This document shows, piece after piece, positions 12,133 to 23,315 of a stretch of 64,000 nt of DNA. Below the pieces are notes generated by a model. The model was not told the DNA's origin. It made no database searches and saw nothing but the letters and a program-made list of their open reading frames with translations. Numbering within the stretch: position 1 is the stretch's first letter; each line of letters starts with the position of its first letter. Origin of the DNA: Quercus robur (taxonomy: Eukaryota; Streptophyta; Magnoliopsida; Fagales; Fagaceae); assembly GCF_932294415.1 (NCBI RefSeq), contig NC_065541.1, positions 51,748,290 to 51,812,289 on the forward strand, given 5' to 3'. The position numbers and the translations under genes were made by a program.

Positions 12133-13824
12133 TAGATAATATTTGCTTTTGAGTCTTGAGTTATGCCCATATTACCTTAACATAATCACACATTGACTTC
12201 CCCTATCCACCAAACACGAATCAAACAATAGCCTTGAGTCAAAACAATTTTTGTGAGTGAGCCATGTTATGTTATATATTAACTTTATTTTTGTCATTAT
12301 TATTTAACGTAAAACTTCACTCAAACGTGTATAATGTATACCCAACAACAATCCTAAATAGCAGGGTTAAACAAAATTCACTTCAACTATATGAATTACA
12401 ATCATTTCAATGAAATCTCACAAACCAAATTTACAAATTCACATACACACACAAACTAACACATAATCACAATTCCAAAATGTCAATACACCCAATTGCT
12501 CTCACACAAAAATAGATACACTCAAACTACACTTCGAAAAAACTCTTAGCAACAATACCTATTTATAAAGTCCAATTATATTCCTTGATGGATAGGGAAT
12601 ACTCAATTATTTCTTCAATAAGGAACATTTTTTTACTTCCATACCAAGAAGACTCATTTTCATGATTTCATCCACGTCAAGAAAAAATCTTTATTTTTGG
12701 CCTAAGGAAACCTAAACCAAATCAGAATAGGAATTTGTTCAAACTCTCATGTTAGAGAGTCAACCCTATTAAATGCCAAGAAAATGAATTTTGTAGTAGG
12801 ACTTGGGTTAGGTCTAGTGCACTAGATCAATTGACATGATGACATATGACCAAAAATGGACATGTGTCATCATCCCATCAAATTCAGTGCAACTAAACAT
12901 TAAACCTAAACTTTATCCTTTGTAACAGAAACACATTTATTAATGTGATTGCTTCACAATTCACATATATATGTTTCTTGAAACCTGAATTGGTCAACTC
13001 TTAGGAGTTAGGCCGGTGAAAGGACAAGTTCAACAACCCAAAGTGTGCCTAAACTTTCAGAGCAACTTTAATACTTTGAATATGATAAAAGTTCAACTTC
13101 AGCCATGAATCTCATCGGTAACAAAGAGAAAGAGGACTTATAAGAACTTCCTAGATGGGTTTTACTTGTCATTTCCATCTTTATATATAGTTTTTTTTTT
13201 CCTCTGCCTGTTCTTCATAGGACGTGAGTGGGAACTGTGGGATTTTGTATATCATCGTGATACAAAATAAAAATTCTTTCGGATGGAGATGGGTCGAAAC
13301 CTTCTATTTCTTCCCCTTCCTTAGAAATACGTTATATATTCTTAGTTATAGAAAAGGGGAAGTTCTAATAGAACTCACATATCCCTATGAATTTGCCATG
13401 ATCTTCTATTCTACCAAATTGTGATGGTAATAAAAATGATATTAATTGTAAATTAATAAGAAAAGTGAAAGGACTATTATTACTATTTAGTGAATTTACA
13501 ACATTTTCATAAGGAGATATCTAAGATTAGCGTATTATAATTTTTTTTTTTAAATAATGAAAAAAATTGCAAAAATTGTTTATACCTCGCCAAAAAAAAA
13601 GGAGCAAAACTGACGGTGGATTTTGTGACAAATTTCTTTGGGTTGGTAGCCTTTGTCTTCTGTACAATATTTTTCTGCATGTATTTTCTTGCTTGACGAA
13701 GACTTCAAGTTTTCAACTCTGGATCTCATCTACAACAGCTAGTGGATGTACCACTTGGCCTTGGTTTAAGGCCATAGGTTTGTCTTATCTTCAACTTTTG
13801 TAAGGTAGGTCATATTTGTATTTA
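12133..13824. other. Intergenic sequence; right part is duplicated kiwellin upstream DNA
   Basis: The segment 12133-13560 shows no gene. From about 13660 to 13824 the sequence (TTGCTTGACGAAGACTT, GGCCATAGG, TTGTCTTATCT) matches 20080-20215 upstream of the second kiwellin copy and is part of the duplicated kiwellin unit. Confidence 0.5.
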
Positions 13825-14911
13825 GGGTAAATTCCAAAAACCTACCCTGAGGTTTGGGGTATTACCAAATGTTTTAAAAAATGACCAATTTGGTCCGTAG
13901 TCACTAACATCGTTTGGGAACCGTTTATTATTATTATTATTTTTTTCATTTTCTTCTTCTCTCCCTTTATTATTATTATTATTATTATTTTTTTCATTTT
14001 CTTCTTCTCTCCCTTCACGCCAGAATTTATTTATTTATTTTATTTTATTTTATTTTATTTTTTATTTTTTTTTCTGTCTCTAACTCCAGCTCTCTCTCTC
14101 TCGTCTCTAAAACTCTCATGGCCAACACAGACCCACATGCTACTAGACCTTTGTTCTCAGTGGATCCTTCATCTTCTCATCCTCCATACTGCCGATCCAG
14201 GTTTCACACGTCGTCTAGGACCCTTTAGCTTATAGATCGAAGAATGGGTTGGGGTTTTGAGGGAATGAGAATCGGATAGGGAGTAGATGTTTGTTGGTCT
14301 CAAGTTTTAGAGAGAAAAGTGACATGAGGGATGAGAGACCATCTTTGTGGTGGTGTTGGCTGAGGTTCACCGTGGAGGAGCATGGAGGCTCTACTCCGTT
14401 TAGATCGGTGAGATCGAAGAGAGAAAAGAGTGATTTTCAGTGAGGAGAGTTGATGGGTGAGGAGGCTTAGACTTAGGCTAATCGGAGATAGAGTCATGGA
14501 GGCTCGGCCATGGTTGGTGTTTGGTTTTTGGAGAAAGCTCGAGAACGGAAAGACAGAAAGAAGGAAGAGCTCCGATCTGAGAGATAGAGAGAGAAGAGCA
14601 TGGTGATAGTAGGGCGATGAGTAGAACCACTACCTGTGGTGGCAGTGATGTTCGAAGATGGAGTTACTCGAGTGGTTGGCCATAAGAGTTGCAGAGATTA
14701 GAGAGAGAGAGAGAGCTGGAGGTTAGAGACAAAAAAAAAAATTCCTGGCGTGAAAGGAGAGAAGAAGAAAATGAAAAAAAAAAAAATAATAATAATAATA
14801 GACGGTTCCCAAACGGTGTTAGTGACTACAGACCAAATTGGTCATTTTTTAAAACCTTTGGATGTATTTGGTAATACCCCAAATCTCAAGGTAGGTTTTT
14901 GGAATTTTCCC
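13825..14911. mobile_element. Complete non-autonomous MULE with 9-bp target-site duplication
   Basis: The element starts GGGTAAATTCCAAAAACC and ends with the matching inverse GGTTTTTGGAATTTTCCC-type terminus. The inverted arms extend about 170 bases and include an ATT/AAT trinucleotide run. The 9-bp sequence TTGTATTTA occurs exactly on both sides (13816-13824 and 14912-14920). The interior is purine/pyrimidine-rich without a transposase. The corresponding site upstream of kiwellin copy 2 (near 20215) has the flanks joined without the element, so this insertion came after the duplication. Confidence 0.92.
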
Positions 14912-15027
14912 TTGTATTTAAAGAAAAAGCTAACGATCAACTTTTCCGGCGTGAATTTAATTAATTCTGAATAGTGATTTTTTTTTTCCCCAAATCAAAT
15001 ATGATCTTTTTTGACTAGTCATCTCTC

Positions 15028-15040
15028 TCAATATATATGT
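15028..15040 (+). promoter_or_regulatory. TATA box of kiwellin copy 1
   Basis: CAATATATATGTAGC lies about 70 bases before the start codon. Equivalent TATATATAGCC(C/T) boxes precede copy 2 (about 20396), copy 5 (about 45415) and the gene-less upstream copy near 40253, supporting a shared core promoter. Confidence 0.6.
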
Positions 15041-15106
15041 AGCCCAATGCCATGTTAATTTCTTCAAACTAAAAGATCACCAAAGCAAGAGAAGAAATAC
15101 AACAAG

Positions 15107-15685
15107 ATGAAGAACCAAAGTTGTTATAGCTTAGCCTTTGTTCTCTTACTCTTTCTTCTTCTCGTTACAAAGTGGCCAAGCGTTGAAGCTCAGAGTTGCA
15201 GGCCAAGTGGAGAGCTTAAGGGAACAAACCCTCCTCCAGGACAGTGTAACACTGAGAACGACTCTGAGTGCTGCGTCAAGGGCCAGCTTTACAAAACTTA
15301 CACTTGTTCACCACAAGTGTCTAGTCGTACAAAGGCTAAGCTAACCCTTAATAGCTTTGAAGAAGGTGGGGATGGTGGTGGAGCATCGGAGTGTGACAAT
15401 CAGTACCACTCAGATGACACACCTGTGGTGGCACTGTCGACAGGATGGTTCAAGTTTAACAATATGCAGAGATGTTTAAAAGATATTAACATCTATGGCA
15501 ATGGAAGGAGTGTTCGGGCCATGGTTGTTGATGAGTGTGACTCCACTATTGGGTGTGATGATGAGCATGCTTATCAGCCTCCATGTCGTTACAATATTGT
15601 TGATGCCTCTAAAGCTGTGTGGAGGGCCTTAGAAGTGCCAGAAAGTGATTGGGGAGACCTAGATATATATTGGTCCGATGTTTAG
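15107..15685 (+). CDS. Kiwellin (ripening-related protein family), copy 1, intact
   Basis: Intronless ORF of 192 residues. Residues 1-28 form a signal peptide with the hydrophobic core LAFVLLLFLLLV and likely cleavage VEA|Q, so the product is secreted to the apoplast or cell wall. The mature part keeps ten cysteines and the family signatures [48 protein letters not shown] and VDASKAVW. Kiwellins have a barwin-like double-psi beta-barrel fold. A maize member is known to bind and inhibit a secreted fungal chorismate mutase, so a defence role is plausible here but inferred. Length is normal for the family. It is the first of three direct-orientation copies spaced about 5 kb apart. A MULE sits less than 200 bases upstream, which may have altered its promoter. 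Confidence 0.95.
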   Translation: MKNQSCYSLAFVLLLFLLLVTKWPSVEAQSCRPSGELKGTNPPPGQCNTENDSECCVKGQLYKTYTCSPQVSSRTKAKLTLNSFEEGGDGGGASECDNQYHSDDTPVVALSTGWFKFNNMQRCLKDINIYGNGRSVRAMVVDECDSTIGCDDEHAYQPPCRYNIVDASKAVWRALEVPESDWGDLDIYWSDV

Positions 15686-16760
15686 TTAATAATCATGCAA
15701 AAGTTTTTATTACAGAGTGTGATTGGTGTAAAATAAAAGTGAAATCATATTAATAAGATACGTGAAAATAATGTTATGTTGGTATGGATAAGTGTGTTCT
15801 AAACACTTTTCCCTTTTGTTGCTTGTCCCTCATTGCTTAAATATGTGTTGTCTTATGAGTTTAAAGCCATTGTTCTCTTTAACTTAAAAGGGTAGGTGTT
15901 GGACTTGGGCTTGGGTTTGTTTCTATTTTTTTTTAGCTTTACCTATTTTCTCTTTCTTTCTAGTCCAAATTTAATGAGCCCCAAGCACGAATTAAGCTTT
16001 AAGAACAATGTAATTTGCATGATTCTATAGTTTGTGAGATTTTTCTAACTATCTCTATTTATTTTATATTATATCTAATTGTTAGGGTTTACTTTGTTTA
16101 ATCAAAACTTGTTTATATTGTTGTATTTTACAACATGTTATACCACCGACAACTTAACACTTTAAGAAGTTGTGAAATAAGTAGCTAGAAGATTATGTAA
16201 AACTAAGCTAGGGTGGAGGTTTGTATTTGATGTACTAAAAGTAATGTAATTATATCTACAATAAATTTTATGCAACCTTATTTGCACTCGATCTTTTTTT
16301 TTAGAAATTTAAATTTAAATTCTTTAGAGTTTAGCATAAATCCATTATCGAGTAATTAAAATCTTAACTAATCATAATTAAATTTATGGATATTTTTTTC
16401 ATACCAAAGTTAATGATCAGGATATTAAAATTTTTATGATGAAATTATCTTAAAGACTCTAAAAGATCTCTATTCGATAAATTTTGTTATATATCAATGA
16501 TTAAAGGCTTTGACTACAAAATGACAGGATGAATTAGTAATCCTGATGACTCATAATAGTCTTTGGCCTAGGCAAAAGGATTTTGTAGCTTGATAACAAA
16601 TTTTATAAAAGTGTCCATTTTAAAACAATTTATTTAGTATTTTTGCTTAAAGTACTTTAAATAAAAGCTAAAAGTTAAATAAAATAAATTTTGTTGAATT
16701 TACTTAAAAAAAAGTTGGAGGATTGGAAAAAGTAAAACGTACACTATTTTATTGTGGGAA
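15686..16760. other. Kiwellin copy 1 downstream flank
   Basis: No gene is seen. The segment 16200-16400 (GGAGGTTTGTATTTG, TTTATGCAACCTT, AATTAAAATCTTAACTA) is shared with 23055-23430 downstream of kiwellin copy 2, showing that the duplication unit included several hundred bases of 3' flank. Confidence 0.6.
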
Positions 16761-17631
16761 GAGCATTTGCAGCAGTGTAGCTAAATAGCTATATTGCTAT
16801 TTTAGCTACAACAAAACACAAAAAAAAGATTATAGCAATGGAGCTATACTTAAAATTTTTTAACTTCTTGTTACAGTGCACATCTATAAATAGATGTGCA
16901 CTATATCCCAAAGCTAAAATGAAAAATAATTTTTTATTCTGTGTTCACACTTCTTTTTTTATTTTTTATTCTTTCCTTCATTCTCCTTTCTCCATCTCTC
17001 TCTCCTCACTGTCTCTCCATCTCTTCTTTCTTCCTCCAAAGACCCACATACCCTTCTTTCTTCCTCAGAGACCCATCGCCGATCTGTACGAGCCCAGCCG
17101 CCACAGACCTGTTGCCGCCGACCCACGTTTGGCCACCGACCTGACCCATTTCGGCCTCTCTTCTCTATTTTTGACGTTTCGGTTTTGTGTTTTGGGATGT
17201 GCTTATGTTTCGGCTTTGTGTTTCGGGTTGTGCTTGTGTTTCGACTTTGTGTTTCAGGCTTGCTTGTGTTTCAGATTTGTGTTTCGGGTTGGGTTTTTGT
17301 TTCAGGCATGGGTTTCATTTTTTGTTTTGGGCTGGGTTTGTGTTTCGGGCTGTGATTTTTCTGCTTTCTTTTTTTTTTTTTTTTCTTCTTCACTGGTTTT
17401 GATGGGCTTGGTGGGGTTGTGGTTGTGTAGTGATTTTTATGGGTTTGACGGTAGTTTTGGTTGTGTGTTGGTAGTTGAATGAAATATTATTTTATTGTAG
17501 TATTTATATTATTTTATTGTGTTAAAAACTAAAATAGCTCCACTGCTGTAGGATGTGAGAAGATAAAATAGATAAAATGACTTTTTGTATAATTAAAAGC
17601 TAAAAATTTAGCTTCACTTCTGTGAATGCTC
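16761..17631. mobile_element. PIF/Harbinger-like non-autonomous element
   Basis: The inverted ends are GAGCATTTGCAGCAGTGTAG (left) and the inverse of GAGCATTCACAGAAGTGAAG (right, ending 17631). The right flank is TAA; the left flank GAA is one mismatch from it. The interior has a CT-rich block and then irregular tandem repeats of TTTGTGTTTCGGG type at about 17170-17360. A 214-codon frame crosses it but shows only low-complexity composition. Confidence 0.6.
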
Positions 17632-17893
17632 TAATATAAAATCTACAAACACTAGATTAAAATAAGTCAAACTTACACTTTTTTTTAAGTAGGACTCGTA
17701 TAAACCAATATTTTAAACAAAAAACATGCAAAAGCAATACAAAACTAGCTGATTCTTTGACTAAGTTTTGAGCAATAAGCAAAAGAGCAAACAATAGGTT
17801 TTGTGTAAGAAGACACAATAAGCAAAACATTAAAATAAGTTACTTCTTTTGCAAAACCCACATGTGAGTATGTGATCTTAAAACCGTAGATAA

Positions 17894-19920
17894 GAGCATT
17901 CTTATCAAGAATACTAAATATTTTAGCATTTATCATTTCAAATTCCTACTTTATCAATTTTAACATACCACTTTACAATCCGCCAAACATAAAAAATTCT
18001 ATTATTTTACCACTTCATTTAAATATTCTATTTTTATTCTTTCTTTATGTTTTCTTTATTATTTCTTTTTATGTTTTCAAATAACTATCATTAAACAAAT
18101 ATTTTTTTTTTACAATTTTGCTACAGTGGGCTGCTAGACATAGCAGTCTACTGTAGCCAAATTGCAAAATAAATAAGATTTGAGAGTATTGATGGAGTAT
18201 GCTTTTTAGTATTTATAATATTTTGTATGTTAAATTTTAGCATTTATAGCATTTAGAGCATCCATCTCCGGATCTCAAATCCTATCTTATTTTACCATCT
18301 TAAAAAACTACTTTATTACTTATACCATACCATTTTTCAATATACCCAACATCCCAACTTTTATTTTCCTATCTACTCATTAAAATAATATTTTTACACA
18401 ATAAAATAATATATCCTAAAACCCAAATAAAAACAAAAACCCAATACCCAAAAAACCTCTGCAACCAACTGCTGCTACCACCACCACGAAGAACATACCC
18501 AAACTATTCGTTTTCTTGAAACCCCAGAAACACCAACCACAAACTCATGGCCATCCAAACCCAGAAACCCATAGATTAACAAAATTAAAATCAAAATCAA
18601 ACCCATAGATTAACCCAAAACTCCAAACCCGCCGATCCTCAGCCCCAGAGCTACCACAACCCACTACGACCCGCCACGATCCACACCGATTCAAAAAAAT
18701 CGGACTCCATTTCCAAATCAATCGAGCCAACACACACACACACACAAACGATTCACAAAAATTGGGTTCATTCCCTCAAATCTAAATCAATCAACTTTCA
18801 CATTAATTCACACAAATTTTCGTTTATATCAAGAATTTCCCCTAACACCCAAACCAAAACAGAAACAAAAAAAACCCACAATATTTTTGTCTCACACACC
18901 AAACAGTCAAAAGCAAACCTTGCAACCACGGTCAAAAAACAGTTAACACCACCACCACCACCCTCTTCGCCCATCAACACCACACAAAAAAAAAAAAAAA
19001 AAAAAAAAAACACAGCAAGCCATGGTAAAAAACCAGACCCACCACTGCCGAAGCTCAAAGGAAGCGGATTCACCGCTGGGAAGCTTGAAGGAAGTTGATT
19101 TTGTTGACTCACGCGGAGAAGGAAAAATGAAAGAGAGAAAGAGTTGCCGGAGAAGGAAAAAGGTGGAGACCCACCCTCTGCCCAAACAAACCTAGCAAAC
19201 ACCGAAACCCACCATCAAACCCATCGGAACAAATCCCCCAACCCATTGGAAAAAATCACAACCACCGGACCTAAATCCAACCACCCAACGCCAACCCAAA
19301 CACCACCCAAACGCCACCCAAATCCGACCCAAACCTAGCAAACCCATAGCAACTCAACCAACCAAACGCCGGCCACCAAACCCAGAAACCAGCCACCATG
19401 TCAACACCACTAAACGCCGGTCTCTATGCCGAGCTCCACATCGGTCTCCACGCCGATCTCCACCGCGCTGACTTCCAACCACCACGACCATCGCAGCCGC
19501 GCCACCAGCCTCGCCACCACGCCGATCTATAAATCCGATCAGGCGTGAGCTCCGATCTGGCTTGGTGATTCGGTGTGAGCTCCAAGAGAGAAGCTTCAAA
19601 ATGGCGAGAGAGAGAGGGGATGAGAAACAGAGAAGGAAGAGAGAGAAAAGAAAGAGAAAAAATGAGAGAGGAGAGAGAAATTGCCGGGTTTTAAAACGGT
19701 TTGAGAGTATTAAAAAATTATTATTTTTTATACCATTCAGCTACAGTATCATCTTACATTTGAGATGGTACTATAGCTAAATCCCAAATTTGGCATTGGC
19801 ATATTGCATATAGCCTTCCCATTGTTGAGTAGTTTTGGGGCTTAAATGTCAAATGTTCCTAACATTTGGCATATACAAGCCCCACTGCTGATGCTCTTAC
19901 CCTTCTTGATAAGAATGCCC
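17894..19920. mobile_element. PIF/Harbinger-like element, outer, TAA target site
   Basis: The ends GAGCATTCTTATCAAGAA (left) and its inverse complement TTCTTGATAAGAATGCCC (right) match except for one base. The 3-bp TAA lies on both sides (17891-17893 and 19921-19923). It contains a short hairpin at 18121-18160 (CTGCTAGACATAGCAG) and a nested relative at 18256-19896. No transposase frame was found. Confidence 0.8.
18256..19896. mobile_element. Nested PIF/Harbinger-like element, TTA target site
   Basis: GAGCATCCATC at the left and GATGCTC at the right form short inverted ends flanked by TTA on both sides (18253-18255 and 19897-19899). The interior is unusually rich in C and A (CCACCACC, AACCCAAACC) with a poly-A run at 18986-19010 and (CA)n at 18733. 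Long open frames on the - strand reflect this composition; none resembles a known protein. Confidence 0.6.
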
Positions 19921-20049
19921 TAAGATAAGCAAAAAACTAGCTTATACCACCCAAATGATTAGTGTCAATAAGATAATTTTAATAGTAGGTTGATGTAAAA
20001 GGACTATTATTCTAATTACAATTTACCGTATCAATCGTCATTATGAGGT

Positions 20050-20454
20050 GGTAGTATTTTTATGGGAAAATATCTGTTGCTTGACGAAGACTTGAAGCTC
20101 TGGATATCTTCCACTACAGCAAGTCGATGTATCAATTGGCTCTATAAACTATAAAGGCCATAGGCTTGACTTGTCTTATCTGCAACATGTTTGTAAGTCA
20201 GGCCGCCACCTTTGTCTTTAAAGAAGACCATTGGTCAACTTTTCCGGCTTGAAAATTAATTTAGAAAAGTATATTTTTTTCGTATTAAATTTGAAACGTA
20301 GGTTTTGGCTTACTATCGGTATTAGTTTTTAAAAAGAATCTCCTATCCATCAACAAAAAGCAAAAATATTTCAACTAGTTAAAAATTAAAATCTCTATAT
20401 ATAGCCCATTGTCAATAAATTTCTTCACTCTGAAACATTACCAAATTAAGCAAG
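20050..20454 (+). promoter_or_regulatory. Upstream region of kiwellin copy 2 (duplicated, without the MULE)
   Basis: This segment is homologous to 13660-13824 joined to 14912-15106 upstream of copy 1: TTGCTTGACGAAGACTT, then TTTGTCTTTAAAGAAGACC at the place where copy 1 holds the MULE, then CAACTTTTCCGGC. A TATATATAGCCC box lies at about 20396. It documents the empty target site. Confidence 0.7.
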
Positions 20455-21452
20455 ATGAAGAATTAAATTGGTTTTAACTTTAGTCTTTGTTTGGCCAAAA
20501 TGGGTAATACTACTCTTTTGACAAAATATGTATGGATCTATCACTGTTTGCAAAATAATTAATGATTTATCACTTTTTTAAAACTTGAGTTTGTGAAATT
20601 CAAATTTCACAAACTTAAGTTCCATGAAAAATAGTCATTATTTTTTTTTATGTAACTTGAGTTCCAAGAACTCGAGTTCTATAAAAAATAGCATGGCAAA
20701 CTTAAATGCTATTTTTTAAAAGAACTTGAGTTTTTAGAATTCGAGTTATACAGTAAACTCGCTCGAGTTTTAAAAAGATGATAAATTGTTAAATATTTTG
20801 CAAACGGTATATATTGCTAAATAATAGTACATGCCTATTTTGGCCGTCTTTGTTTTCTTACTATTTCTTCTTCTCGCTACAAATTGGTCAAGTGTTGAAG
20901 CTCAGAGTTGCAGGAACAGTGGAAGGCTTAGGGGAAGAAAAACCTCCTCGAGGGCAATGTAACACGGAAAACGTCGCTTAGTGCTGCGTGGAAGGCTGGC
21001 TTTACACTACTTACAATTGTTCACCGCCACTGTCTAGCCGTACAAGGACTAAAGCTAACTCTCAACGGTTTGAGAAAGGTGGGGATGGTGGTGGATCATC
21101 AGTGTGTGATAATCAGTACCACTCAAATGACACACCTACGGTGGCACTTTCAACAGGATGGTTCAAGCTCAACAATAACAAGAGATGTTTAAACTATATT
21201 AACATCTATGGTAATGGAAAGAGTGTTCAGGCCAAGGTGGTTGATGAGTGTGACTCCACTGTGGCGTTGATGCTGAGCATGATTACCAGCTTCGATGTCC
21301 TAACAATATTGTTGATGCCTCTAGAGCTGTTTGGAGGGCCTTGGGAGTGCCAAGAAGTCAATGGGGAGACTTTAGATATATCCTGGTCTGATGCTCAATA
21401 TAAGAGCAATCATACAAAAGTTTTTATTACTGCATTAATTAGTGTAAAATAA
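20455..21452 (+). pseudogene. Kiwellin copy 2, broken by stops, frameshifts and a MITE
   Basis: The start codon context AAGCAAGATGAAGAA matches the intact copies, but codon 4 is TAA where they have CAA. A 353-bp MITE then splits the signal-peptide region (20493-20845). After it, GTTGAAGCTCAGAG resumes the kiwellin sequence, with a TAG just before the first CC pair near 20972 and compensating indels later (one base lost near 21265, one gained near 21372). The signatures GGDGGGSSVCDNQYHS and VVDECDS remain, and the mature part is otherwise fairly well conserved. The last frame runs past the normal end to a TAA at 21450-21452. No functional product is expected. Confidence 0.93.
20493..20845. mobile_element. 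353-bp MITE inside the kiwellin copy 2 coding region
   Basis: The ends are GGCCAAAATGGG and, inverted, GGCCAAAATAGGC. The 10-bp GTCTTTGTTT is duplicated exactly at 20483-20492 and 20846-20855. Removing one copy plus the element restores continuity with the intact paralogs' alignment. The interior has repeated GAACTCGAGTT-like and ACTTGAGTT motifs. The 10-bp duplication and GG ends suggest a MULE-derived MITE; the superfamily is inference. Confidence 0.9.
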
Positions 21453-21524
21453 AAGTTATGTCAATAATGATGTTACGTGAAAATAATGTTGTACCATTTA
21501 CAACTAAACAAACAAATTTGTTAT

Positions 21525-21880
21525 TTTGGAGGGTGATGCTAAAGTGGTCAGATTCTTTTGTTTGCTCAAATTCTGATCCTCCATGGGAAATTTCTCCCAC
21601 ACTATCTGACTTTCGCAGCCTCCTCCCCTGTTTCTCAATTGTTAAATTCAGTTTTTGTTATAGATTGTCTAATGAGATTACTCATCTGTTGGCCTGTTGG
21701 GCTTCCTTTTTCTCAACTTGGGGAACCCATCTCCCATCTCTCAGTGGGTTTTTTTTTTTGGTAAGGATGTTGATGGGCCGGTTCTCTTGGTTGTCTTTGC
21801 CCTCTTTGGGCATAAGTCTCCCATTTCTTAATAATATATATTACCTTACTTATCAAAAAAATAAAAAATAAAAAACATGA
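21525..21880 (+). mobile_element. Possible LINE 3' end
   Basis: Non-coding sequence ending CTTACTTATCAAAAAAATAA and further A-rich bases, with CTTAATAATATATATTACC just before. This is the style of the 3' end of plant L1 elements, 5'-truncated. It lies between the kiwellin pseudogene and the tandem array. No reverse transcriptase is present and no target duplication was found. Confidence 0.35.
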
Positions 21881-21889
21881 AATATATAT

Positions 21890-22960
21890 ATTTTTTTAGT
21901 AAATAGTAATACTTATTAAAATACACATGAAAATAGTAATACTAATGTTTTAAACCGGATTTATAATACATTACATAACCAAAGTACAATTACATGCATA
22001 ATTTTTGTAGTTGTAGATTGGGGAATACACACGAAAATAGTAATATTAGTGTTTTAAACCAGGTTTATAATACATTACATAACCAGAATACAACTATAAA
22101 AGGGTCTAACCTTTGTAGTTGTAGATTGGAGTTACACACACAACTAATGTGGGATAAACATCAAATTTTTTTGAGTAAACAGTAATACTTATAAGAATAC
22201 ACACGAAAATAGTAATACTAGTATTTTAAACTGGGTTTATAATACATTACATAACAAGAGTACAATTACAAAAAAGTCTAATCTTTGAAGTTGTAGACTG
22301 GGGTTATAAACAGCAAACACTAGACATACACAACTAATGTGGGATAAACATTTTTTTTTAAGTAAACAGTAATACTTATTAGAACACACACAAAAATAAT
22401 AATATTAGTGTTTTAAACCGGGTTTATAATACATTACATAACTAGAGTACAACTACAAAAGGGTCTAACCTTTGTAGTTGCAGATTGGAGTTACACACAC
22501 AACCAATGTGGGATAAATATCAAATTTTTTTGAGTAAACAATAATACTTATAAGAATACACACGAAAATAGAAATACTAGTATTTTAAACCAGGTTTATA
22601 ATACATTACATAATAAGAGTACAATTACAAAAAAATCTAATCTTTGAAGTTGTAGACTGGGGTTATAAACAGCAAGCACTAGACACACACAACTAATGTG
22701 GGATAAACATTTTTTTTAAGTAAACAGTAATACTTATTAGAACACACACAAAAATAATAATATTAGTGTTTTAAACTGGGTTTATAATACATTACATAAC
22801 TAGAGTACAACTACAAAAGGGCCTAACTTTGGTAGTTGTAGATTGAGATTATAAACAGCAGACACTAGACATACACAACCAATAATGTGGGATAAACATC
22901 TCTATTTTTTTTGAGTAAACAATAATACTTATTAAAACACACTCGAAGGTTAGAATATTA
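21890..22960 (+). repeat. Tandem array with alternating unit lengths (higher-order repeat)
   Basis: The landmark TTATAATACATTACATAA occurs at about 21961, 22075, 22237, 22434, 22596 and 22782. Spacings are 114, 162, 197, 162 and 186, so from the second unit on a short (162) and a long (186-197) unit alternate to give a dimer of about 350-360 bases. Units contain GTGGGATAAACAT and TTTGAAGTTGTAGA. An inverse-oriented piece of the same unit closes the array at about 22960-23005. It is non-coding. Confidence 0.88.
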
Positions 22961-23112
22961 TTTTGTAATTGTACTCTGATTATGTGATGTATTATAAAAC
23001 ATGAAATAAATTAATAGTGAAAAGGATTATGTTGCTCGTTAAGTATAAAATGCTAGAGTGAAGGTTTGTATTTGGTGTTCTAAAAATAATGTAACTATAA
23101 CTTCAATAAATT

Positions 23113-23315
23113 TTAAAGTCTTGTTAAAGGGTGTCTTTAGGGCACTTGTTAATAAACTATTTTAGAAAAATTTTGATTATACTTTTATGGGAAACATAAC
23201 AAGTTGTAAAAAAAAAAAAAAAAAGTATTTTATTTTTTTTTTATTTTCTCATAAAAAATTTCTATAAATATTTCTTAAACCAATGCACTTAGCGCATCTG
23301 TTAACTTTTCCCTAA
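23113..23315. mobile_element. MITE of the GGGAAAAGTTAA family in kiwellin copy 2 downstream flank
   Basis: The left arm AAGTCTTGTTAAAGGGTGTC and the right arm ending GTTAACTTTTCCC are inverted relatives. Comparison with copy 1 flank (AATAAATTTTATGCAACC near 16264) shows the uninterrupted site. TAAATTT lies on both sides of the insertion, consistent with a roughly 8-9-bp duplication. A poly-A run lies at about 23208-23224. Confidence 0.65.

Noticed and set aside
12135-12143. 9-bp target duplication for the helicase-carrying MULE
   Set aside because: TAGATAATA follows the right end but is not found at the left end, whose outermost bases have diverged; not claimed.
15138-15344. Second frame inside kiwellin copy 1
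   Set aside because: Overlaps the real gene in another frame; codons and motifs support only the kiwellin frame.
16838-17482. 214-codon open frame as a gene
   Set aside because: Composition is Phe/Cys/Ser-rich from CT-rich and TTTGTGTTTCGGG repeats inside a Harbinger-like element; no domain or signal is recognisable.
18798-19202. 134-codon - strand frame
   Set aside because: It crosses a poly-A/poly-T run giving a long phenylalanine stretch and lies within a nested transposon; low complexity only.
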